From Chloroflexota bacterium (GTDB taxonomy: Bacteria; Chloroflexota; Anaerolineae; Caldilineales; Caldilineaceae), in contig BOKO01000012.1 of NCBI GenBank assembly GCA_016861025.1, forward strand, positions 62,001-126,000: DNA of 64,000 nucleotides, written 5' to 3'. Every line of letters starts with the position of its first letter. The first letter of the stretch is position 1. The notes under the pieces were generated by a model. The model was not told the DNA's origin, ran no database searches, and saw only the letters and a list, made by a program, of their open reading frames with translations. The position numbers were made by a program, and so were the translations under genes. Positions 56,421 through 64,000 of this stretch are shown piece after piece.

Positions 56421-57952
56421 TTGAACACATCCGCCATACCTGTGCTCGAAGCACGCAACGTCACGAAAATTTTCCCCGGCGTCGTCGCCAACGAGGATGT
56501 CAATCTCACGCTGCACAAAGGGGAGATTCTGGCGCTTCTGGGCGAAAATGGCGCCGGTAAATCGACCTTGATGAACATCATCTTTGGCCTCTATCATCCG
56601 ACCCATGGCGAGATTCTGGTCAACGGACAGCCGATTGTGATGAAGACGCCGCGTGATGCGATCAAGCTCGGCATCGGCATGGTGCATCAGCACTTTCAGC
56701 TTGTGCCCGTGATGACCGTCACCGACAACATCATGCTTGGCGACGAAAGCATCAGGAATGGGTTGCTCGACCGGCGTGCGGTGGCGGCGCGCATCCGTGA
56801 ACTTTCGCAACGCTATGGGCTTGAAGTTGACCCGGATGCCGTGATCGAAGACCTGCCTGTGGGCGTGCGCCAGCGCGTCGAAATTCTCAAAGCGCTCTAT
56901 CGCAACGCCAAAATCCTGATCCTCGACGAGCCGACTGCAGTGCTCACGCCACAGGAGATCGAAGGCTTGTTTGACGTGATGGAGACGTTGCGTCGCCAGG
57001 GCGAGTCGATCATCTTCATCACGCACAAGCTCAAGGAAGTGCTGCGCATCGCCGATCGCATCATGGTGCTGCGCGGCGGGCGCGTGGTCGGCGAGGCCGA
57101 TCCCAAGACAGCGACACAACAACAGCTTGCCTCGATGATGGTGGGGCGCGAAGTGATTTTGACAGTCGACAAAGGGCCGGCGCACCCTGGCGAGGTGGTG
57201 TTAGGGGTCGAACGCCTGGCGGCGACCAGCGATCTCGGCGAGCCGGCGTTGCGCGGCGTCTCCTTCGAGGTGCGTGCAGGCGAGATTTTGGGCGTGGCTG
57301 GCGTGCAAGGCAACGGTCAAACCGAGCTGGTCGAAGTGATCACCGGGCTGCGCAAAGCGGACAGCGGATATGTCCGCATCGGCGGCGTCGATATGACCAA
57401 TGCCAGCCCACGTCGCATTACCCATGATGGGCGGAGCAGCCATGTGCCCGAAGATCGCCACGCCTACGGCATGGTCGATACATATACAGTCGCCGACAAT
57501 CTGGTGCTGAATCAATACTATCTGCCACCCTTTGCCAAAGGCGCCACCATTCAAGAAAAAGCGATTGTCGAACACGCCAAAACGCTGGTCGAAACGTTTG
57601 ACGTGCGCACACCCAGCATTTATACGCAGGGCGGCAGCCTGTCCGGCGGCAATCAGCAGAAGATGGTTGTGGCGCGCGAATTCAGTCGACCGATCAATCT
57701 CCTGATTGCATCGCAGCCAACGCGTGGCATTGACGTCGGTTCAATCGAATTTATTCACAACCAGATCGTCGCCAAGCGCGATGAGGGCGTCGCTGTATTG
57801 CTCGTCAGCGCCGAGTTGGATGAGATCATGGCGCTTTCTGACCGCATTGCCGTGATGTACAAGGGCGAGATCATCGACATTGTTGAGCGCACCGGCGCCA
57901 CGCGCGAAGGTTTAGGGCTGTTGATGGCAGGCATCAAACATGAAGCGGCGCA

Positions 57953-57956
<4 letters not shown>
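56421..57956 (+). CDS. BMP-type ABC importer ATP-binding protein
   Basis: 511 residues with two fused ABC domains (YufO/RbsA-like). First domain: Walker A GENGAGKST, signature LPVGVRQRVEIL, Walker B ILDEPTAVLT. Second: degenerate Walker A GVQGNGQTE, good signature LSGGNQQKMVVARE, and Walker B LLIASQPTRGIDVGSIEF in which the catalytic Glu is replaced by Gln (SQPTRG), as is usual for this class. The start is TTG at 56421, 8 bp after AGGAG; a GTG at 56415 is too close to it. Its stop overlaps the next start as ATGA. Confidence 0.93.
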
Positions 57957-59689
<1,733 letters not shown>

Positions 59690-59797
59690 TGCGAGCATAA
59701 CTTATCTGCCAGGCGATTGATAAGCTGGCGGATGAGCAGCGCAAAGCGACCGTAAAAACGTGACAGCGTCACATACTGTGGCGAGGCTCCCCAGTCA

Positions 59798-60892
59798 ATG
59801 AACCGAACTGCGATTGTTTACGATTCGTATAACCTGCGTCACACCCTTGAGGGCCACCCAGAGAACTTTCGTCGCCTGAAGCTGACCATGGAGCTGCTGG
59901 CTGAGGAAGGAATGCTCGACAAGCTTGTCTCGGTGCCAAGCACACCCGCCCCGTTGGATGCGATTCTGGCGGTGCACACTCCACAATATGTGGATCGCCT
60001 GCGCGATCTTGCGCGCAACGGCGGCGGACATCTCGACCCAGACACCTATGTCACAGCGGATAGCTACGAAGCAGCGTTACGGTCGGCCGGTGGGTTGTTG
60101 AATCTGGTCGATGCTGTGTTGTGGCGTCAGGCTGATAATGGTTTTGCGCTTGTGCGGCCGCCGGGTCATCATGCGCTTGCTCATCAGGGCATGGGTTTTT
60201 GCCTTTTTGCAAATGCGGCGATCGCGGCGCGATGGGCGCAACGTCATCATGGCGTCGAGCGCGTCCTGATCGTAGATTTTGACGTGCACCATGGCAATGG
60301 CACCCAAGATATCTTTTTTCGCGACAACAGCGTGCTTTTTTTCAGCACCCATCAATTCCCCTATTACCCCGGCACAGGTGCAGCGACGGAATTGGGCGTT
60401 GATAAGGCGTATGGTTCGACGATCAACGTTCCGTTTCCGCCACACGTTGGCGACAAGGGGTATCTGGAAGCATTTCAGCGCATCCTGGCGCCGGTGGCGC
60501 GTCGCTTCCAGCCACAATTGATCATCCTTTCGGCAGGGTTCGACGCCCACTGGCTCGATCCGTTGGCAAGCATGGGGATGAGCATCAGCGGCTACGCTGC
60601 ATTGGTGCAGGAATTGATGGCGCTGGCGGACGAACTGTGTGGTGGTCGGCTTGTTTGCGTGCTCGAAGGCGGCTATCATCTGCAGGTGTTGGCGCATTCG
60701 GTGTTGACCACATTTCGAGTGTTGCGCGGCGAGCCGGTCGGACCGAGCGATCCGTTCGGGCCATCGCCAGCTGTGGAGCGTAGTGTGCATAATCTCTTCG
60801 GTCAGCTAAAGATGCTCCACAATATCCGCGACAGCACTTTTTACTCGCTCCCTTCGCGGTGGCTGGATTTGGGTGACGAATTCGGAATCTAG
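59798..60892 (+). CDS. Histone-deacetylase-family amidohydrolase
   Basis: 364 residues of the arginase/deacetylase fold. The conserved signature residues are RPPGHHA (proton-shuttle His pair), VDFDVHHGNGTQ (Asp/His zinc ligands), HQFPYYPGTG, and LSAGFDAHWLDPL (second Asp ligand). Such bacterial enzymes deacetylate acetyl-polyamines, acetoin-pathway proteins or other amides; the class cannot be settled. Length equals AcuC/HdaH enzymes. No clear Shine-Dalgarno precedes the ATG at 59798. The TPR gene starts 4 bp after it and is probably co-transcribed. Confidence 0.93.
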   Translation: MNRTAIVYDSYNLRHTLEGHPENFRRLKLTMELLAEEGMLDKLVSVPSTPAPLDAILAVHTPQYVDRLRDLARNGGGHLDPDTYVTADSYEAALRSAGGLLNLVDAVLWRQADNGFALVRPPGHHALAHQGMGFCLFANAAIAARWAQRHHGVERVLIVDFDVHHGNGTQDIFFRDNSVLFFSTHQFPYYPGTGAATELGVDKAYGSTINVPFPPHVGDKGYLEAFQRILAPVARRFQPQLIILSAGFDAHWLDPLASMGMSISGYAALVQELMALADELCGGRLVCVLEGGYHLQVLAHSVLTTFRVLRGEPVGPSDPFGPSPAVERSVHNLFGQLKMLHNIRDSTFYSLPSRWLDLGDEFGI

Positions 60893-60895
60893 CCG

Positions 60896-61717
60896 ATGCA
60901 AGAAATTCCGCAGATCACCCCCCATGTATTCGGCGAAACTGTTGTCGAGCTGGCGGCGTTGAGCCAGGCTATGGAGCTTCGCCTGGCGGCGGGTCAGCCG
61001 GAGGCGGCCGCTGCCCTGGCGCAAGTTGTCTTGTTGCGCGTGCCGCGCCATCTGGCCTCCTATGAACGGCTCGTGCGTGCGGCATGGATGCTCAAACGTT
61101 GGCAGGAAGGCGAGGATTGGGCGCGGCGTCTGCTGCAAGCCGATCCGGGCAACGCGGTTGCATGGCGTTCGCTGGCGTTTGCCGTCGAACAAAAAGGGAT
61201 GCTCAATGCGGCGCGCTCGATGTGGCGGCGCGCATTCCAATGCCATCCCTATGATCCGGAAATTCGCAGCGGGCTGACCCGCACCCACCATCAACATAGC
61301 GAACAGATTGGGCTAGACAGCGCTGCGTTGGCGACGCTTTATATCCGCGCCGGTCGTTGGGCGCATGCCGCAAACGCATATCGCCAGCTCGTCAGGGTTG
61401 AGCCAAAACGGCTCGATTTTCAGGTGAACTGGATGGTCGCCGCCTGGCAGCAAGGCGCACGCCAGGAAGCTTATCAGCTTGCGCGCCATATCACTGCGCG
61501 TAGCCCACACACGCTAATGGCATGGGTGGTGTTGGCGACTTTGGGCGACACCGATGACCGCGCGCTGGCGCGTAACCCGATCCAGACCATGGACCCCGAT
61601 GGCGAGTTTGTACAGGCCTGGCTGCACATCCCGTGGGATCGTCCGCAAACGCCGATCCGCGTGACAATGAAAGAAGCGGCGCTGCTGGCTGACATTGAGC
61701 CGCCGGTTTTCGTCTGA
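60896..61717 (+). CDS. TPR-repeat protein
   Basis: 273 residues built of 34-residue-like helix-turn-helix repeats: AAALAQVVLLRVPRHLASYE, WMLKRWQEGEDWARRLLQAD, AWRSLAFAVEQKGMLNAARS and RRAFQCHPYDPEI follow each other with typical W/L/A/Y/A/P spacing, and later repeats include ATLYIRAGRWAHAANAYRQL. No signal or membrane segment. TPR proteins act as scaffolds. It directly follows the deacetylase, so it may assist it or a nearby complex. The C-terminal 50 residues lack repeats. Confidence 0.9.
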   Translation: MQEIPQITPHVFGETVVELAALSQAMELRLAAGQPEAAAALAQVVLLRVPRHLASYERLVRAAWMLKRWQEGEDWARRLLQADPGNAVAWRSLAFAVEQKGMLNAARSMWRRAFQCHPYDPEIRSGLTRTHHQHSEQIGLDSAALATLYIRAGRWAHAANAYRQLVRVEPKRLDFQVNWMVAAWQQGARQEAYQLARHITARSPHTLMAWVVLATLGDTDDRALARNPIQTMDPDGEFVQAWLHIPWDRPQTPIRVTMKEAALLADIEPPVFV

Positions 61718-61786
61718 CCGCGGCGCTTCTCATTAAGGCGCATCGACACGCGTCGCGAGTGCGCCTCAATGATAGGGAGAATGACT

Positions 61787-61852
61787 ATGAAAAGGTGGTT
61801 GGCTTTCTTGCTTGCAGTGGGCGTCTTTCTCGCATCTTCTTTCGGCCCTTAA
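61787..61852 (+). CDS. 21-residue orphan signal-peptide ORF
   Basis: The peptide MKRWLAFLLAVGVFLASSFG ends with Pro and a TAA stop. It has a good ribosome site, GGGAG 7 bp upstream. It is a complete Sec-type signal sequence with nothing behind it. In a shifted frame the following bases read ALNGQDNRLSAPPPIGSTS before another stop, as if a secreted protein had been frameshifted just after the signal and then truncated. The remaining non-coding stretch (61718-62046) shows nothing else. Confidence 0.35.
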   Translation: MKRWLAFLLAVGVFLASSFGP

Positions 61853-62046
61853 TGGGCAAGACAACCGTCTGAGCGCACCTCCACCCATCGGTTCAACAAG
61901 CATTTCCCCGCTAAACTGAACCGTAATCAGACCGATATGTCGTCTAGCCTGGTTTTTCTTTGTCAACTCCAAGTCCTTCGCAGTAGACTCATACCCGATA
62001 TTGATTCACTTTTGAAATCCAAACACCGATTGAGGAGTCAATCAAA

Positions 62047-62493
62047 ATGGAACGAACCTTTGTAATGGTCAAGCCGGACGGTGTGCAGCGCGGGTTGATC
62101 GGCGAGATCATCAGCCGATTTGAGCGCCGCGGTCTCAAGATCGTTGGCATGAGAATGGTGCAGGTGAGCGACGAGCTGGCGCGCCAGCATTATGCTGTGC
62201 ACGAAGGCAAGCCGTTCTTTGCCGGGCTGATCAACTACATCACCAGCGCGCCAGTTGTGGCGATGGTGGTCGAAGGAACAAACGCCGTCGTCGCCGTGCG
62301 CCAGACCGTTGGCGCCACGCGCCCTTTTGAGGCCGCGCCCGGCAGCATCCGCGCCGATTTTGCGTTGGAGATTGGGCGCAACCTGGTGCACGCCAGCGAC
62401 GCCCCCGAAACTGCCGCCACCGAGATCGCCTTGTGGTTTGGTGAAGGGCTGATCGACTGGCAGCGCGACGTTGATCGCTGGATCTTTGAGTAG
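62047..62493 (+). CDS. ndk: Nucleoside diphosphate kinase
   Basis: 148 residues; transfers the gamma phosphate between nucleoside di- and triphosphates. MERTFVMVKPDGVQRGLIGE is the family start, KPFFAGLINYITSAPVVAMV is the middle, GATRPFEAAPGSIRADFA is the Kpn-loop part, and the phospho-acceptor His is in GRNLVHASDAPETAATEI. Length is standard for the hexameric enzyme. The ribosome site TTGAGGAG before the ATG at 62047 is strong. Confidence 0.97.
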   Translation: MERTFVMVKPDGVQRGLIGEIISRFERRGLKIVGMRMVQVSDELARQHYAVHEGKPFFAGLINYITSAPVVAMVVEGTNAVVAVRQTVGATRPFEAAPGSIRADFALEIGRNLVHASDAPETAATEIALWFGEGLIDWQRDVDRWIFE

Positions 62494-62514
62494 ATCGCAG
62501 CGATACAATCTGGC

Positions 62515-62597
62515 AATGGAACGCGGATGGAGCGAATTTCGACGGATTTCTGTGATCCGTCGTCGATCCGCCAAACCCACAGCATCCGCGTTCTATT
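62515..62597. repeat. Palindromic repeat family A, copy 4
   Basis: 83 bp bounded by AATGGAACGCGGAT (62515-62528) and its complement with one mismatch (62584-62597). It lies between ndk and the SnoaL-like gene. Confidence 0.87.
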
Positions 62598-62623
62598 CCC
62601 TGTTGCATAGAAAGGCAATTATC

Positions 62624-63028
62624 ATGAGTGACGCACGGATGGATGAGTTTCTGGTGCGCTGGTTTGCAATGATCGAATCTGGCAATGGCCGCGCTTTGCC
62701 AGATATGCTGGCTGAGGATGTGGAATTTCGTTCACCATTCGCCTTTACACCCTACCGGGGCCGCCGCGCCGTGGCCGGTTTGTTGCAGACCGTGATGCAG
62801 GTCTTGCGTGACTTCCGCTATCATCGCCAGTTTGTCGCCGGCGACAGCGTGGCGCTGGAGTTCGGCGCATATATCGGCGATCTTTCTCTCAAAGGCATCG
62901 ATCTAATCCGGCTTGACGACGACGGACGCATTGTCGATTTTGAGGTGATGATCCGCCCAGCCAACGCGCTGCTGGCGCTAGGCGAAGAAATGGGAAAGCG
63001 GTTGGCGGCTCAGAACATTAAACCGTAG
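62624..63028 (+). CDS. SnoaL-like/NTF2-fold protein
   Basis: 134 residues. The alpha+beta barrel fold is seen in MDEFLVRWFAMIESGNGRAL, DMLAEDVEFRSPFAFTPYRG, VALEFGAYIGDLSLKGIDLI and DDDGRIVDFEVMIRP. This is a typical SnoaL_2/polyketide-cyclase-like domain, a small ligand-binding barrel used for isomerases and many unknown enzymes. The start at 62624 has AAAGG 9 bp upstream; the frame continues upstream through the repeat, which is not protein. Substrate unknown. Confidence 0.87.
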   Translation: MSDARMDEFLVRWFAMIESGNGRALPDMLAEDVEFRSPFAFTPYRGRRAVAGLLQTVMQVLRDFRYHRQFVAGDSVALEFGAYIGDLSLKGIDLIRLDDDGRIVDFEVMIRPANALLALGEEMGKRLAAQNIKP

Positions 63029-63045
63029 GTTGCTGTTCATTGTCG

Positions 63046-63267
63046 TCAGCCTGATAAGATGTGAACCACTTCGTCCGAACCGAAGTGATCCTGGCCCTCC
63101 CCGTACAATTGCCGGCTCAATGCGCTGAACAGTTCTGGCTGTCCGCAGACGTACTCGGTCTGATTGGTTCCGCTGCGATGAAGTACGAATTCCCACGGAG
63201 AATCTGGTGTTGCCCGCCAGGCACGGATTAAGAACACACAGTGTTCAGACGGGACAATTCGCGTCAT
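63046..63267 (-). CDS. Hypothetical small protein
   Basis: 73 residues. Sequence parts are CVFLIRAWRATPDSPWEFVL, HRSGTNQTEYVCGQPELF and YGEGQDHFGSDEVVHILSG. It looks folded and has no membrane segment. GAGG lies about 11 bp upstream of the ATG at 63267. It is convergent with the SnoaL-like gene, with 17 bp between. No family recognised. Confidence 0.55.
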   Translation of the reverse strand: MTRIVPSEHCVFLIRAWRATPDSPWEFVLHRSGTNQTEYVCGQPELFSALSRQLYGEGQDHFGSDEVVHILSG

Positions 63268-63336
63268 GCTTTTGATTTCCTCATCAACTGCTTAACGTTC
63301 TGGCGTTTTCAAGCATTATATCGGAAAAGCGTCAAA

Positions 63337-63362
63337 AGATCGTCAATTTTACTTGACGATCT
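63337..63362. promoter_or_regulatory. Perfect 10-bp inverted repeat (AGATCGTCAA) upstream of the amidohydrolase
   Basis: AGATCGTCAA (63337-63346), 6-base loop, TTGACGATCT (63353-63362). A third GACGAT follows at 63365-63370. It lies between two divergent genes and looks like an operator rather than a terminator, since no T-run follows. Confidence 0.5.
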
Positions 63363-63493
63363 GTGACGATTTGTGTTGACTCTCAGATTCTGTGTTTATC
63401 GCCGGAACGACTACAATGAATACATTAGCATATCGGTTCTGTTTGTTCTCCTGGTTGTATACGCCAGCACAATACAAGCAGTAAAGGCGCACC

Positions 63494-64000
63494 ATGTTCG
63501 ACCTCGTCATCCGCAACGGCGTCATCATCGACGGGCAAAAACGACCGCGCTACGAGGCTGACATCGGCGTCGTGCGCGACCGCATTGCCGCCATCGAACG
63601 GCTGGACCGCGCCGAGACGCAGGCCGTGATCGACGCCGCCGGCATGGTGGTTGCGCCTGGCTTTATCGATGTGCACACACATTCGGATGCGATTCTGCTT
63701 TCACAGCCGCACCTGGTCTCTAAGACGACGCAAGGTTTCACAACCGAATTTTTGATGCTCGACGGCGTCTCCTACGCGCCGGTGAGTCGTCAGACCGCGC
63801 ATTCGTGGGTGCAGTATCTGCGCGCACTCGATGGGTTGCGTTTTGAGCAGTACACCGGTTGGGAGAGCGTCGCCGATTTCATGAGTCTCTTTGACGGTAA
63901 AACTGCGCAGAATGTGGCTGCGTTTGTGCCCTATGCCAACGTGCGCACGCTGGCGTTGGGTTTTGGCGAGCGTCAAGTCAACGACTATCAACTTGTCGAT
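63494..64000 (+). CDS. Amidohydrolase, N-acyl-D-amino-acid deacylase-like (3' end outside window)
   Basis: The first 169 codons of a gene running off the right edge. MFDLVIRNGVIIDGQKRPRY is the small beta domain, and VVAPGFIDVHTHSDAILLS contains the first metal-binding H-x-H. The following TTQGFTTEFLMLDGVSYAPV corresponds to the QGVTT-x-x-x-GNCG region of D-aminoacylases. The usual Cys there is replaced in this sequence, so the subfamily may differ (D-hydantoinase-like enzymes are also possible). The ribosome site AAAGG is upstream. Confidence 0.87.
   Translation, partial: MFDLVIRNGVIIDGQKRPRYEADIGVVRDRIAAIERLDRAETQAVIDAAGMVVAPGFIDVHTHSDAILLSQPHLVSKTTQGFTTEFLMLDGVSYAPVSRQTAHSWVQYLRALDGLRFEQYTGWESVADFMSLFDGKTAQNVAAFVPYANVRTLALGFGERQVNDYQLVD

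Overview
The window is about 64 kb of high-GC bacterial chromosome, densely coded on both strands, with many overlapping ATGA stop/start junctions and frequent GTG and TTG starts. It contains no rRNA, tRNA, CRISPR array, prophage or transposase gene that I can recognise. The mix of genes points to a member of the Chloroflexota, perhaps a Caldilinea-like filamentous chemoheterotroph: secreted subtilase and HtrA proteases, lipoproteins with clear lipoboxes, LysM/lamin-tail proteins, a BMP-type ABC importer, a coenzyme B12 mutase and ethanolamine ammonia-lyase, and small interspersed palindromic repeats. The taxonomic placement is inference from gene style only.

Layout. 1-5.4 kb: end of a histidine kinase, a secreted subtilase coupled to a MoaB-like gene, and two tandem Yip1-type membrane proteins. 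5.7-12.5 kb: class III aminotransferase, acetyltransferase, Tat-exported cyclase-family hydrolase, DUF2231 protein and lipoyl synthase, a HicAB toxin-antitoxin pair with a strong promoter, and an O-antigen-ligase-like polymerase. 12.8-17.2 kb: a fragment of a peptide-binding protein, then a cytidine-deaminase-like gene, eutC, eutB and eutA. 17.3-26.9 kb: an ABC-F protein, an AAA ATPase/DUF4276 pair that looks like a defence module, a WecA/MraY-type transferase, asnS, and LysM and HtrA exported proteins. 27.1-34.1 kb: a huge exported alpha/beta-hydrolase-like protein that has lost its serine nucleophile, thioredoxin reductase, MurJ, and small membrane proteins.

34.1-42.6 kb: an acyl-CoA mutase large subunit with isobutyryl-CoA-mutase-like active-site residues, then purF and purK, a decayed two-gene HNH module, purE, an acetyltransferase bracketed by repeats, tryptophanase and a divergent homoserine dehydrogenase. 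42.6-46.1 kb: a sensor kinase/response regulator/HtrA lipoprotein operon. 46.5-50.1 kb: an M23-like protein, an FmdB-type zinc ribbon, a deaminase-type amidohydrolase and a small membrane protein. 50.3-59.7 kb: a hydantoinase/oxoprolinase gene divergent from a complete BMP-family (nucleoside-like) ABC importer operon with two unknown genes. 59.8-64 kb: histone-deacetylase-like protein, TPR protein, Ndk, SnoaL-like protein, and the start of a D-aminoacylase-like amidohydrolase.

Structures not explained by ordinary genes: a family of four 83-100 bp palindromic repeats with 14-15 bp terminal arms (31.1, 39.6, 40.0 and 62.5 kb), two of which bracket a single acetyltransferase gene and one of which supplies the tryptophanase stop codon; a second AATTGTGAA-type repeat at 7.05 and 22.5 kb; a 7-bp tandem duplication that appears to frameshift a gene in the pur cluster; and twin palindromic sites 31 bp apart at 46.4 kb.
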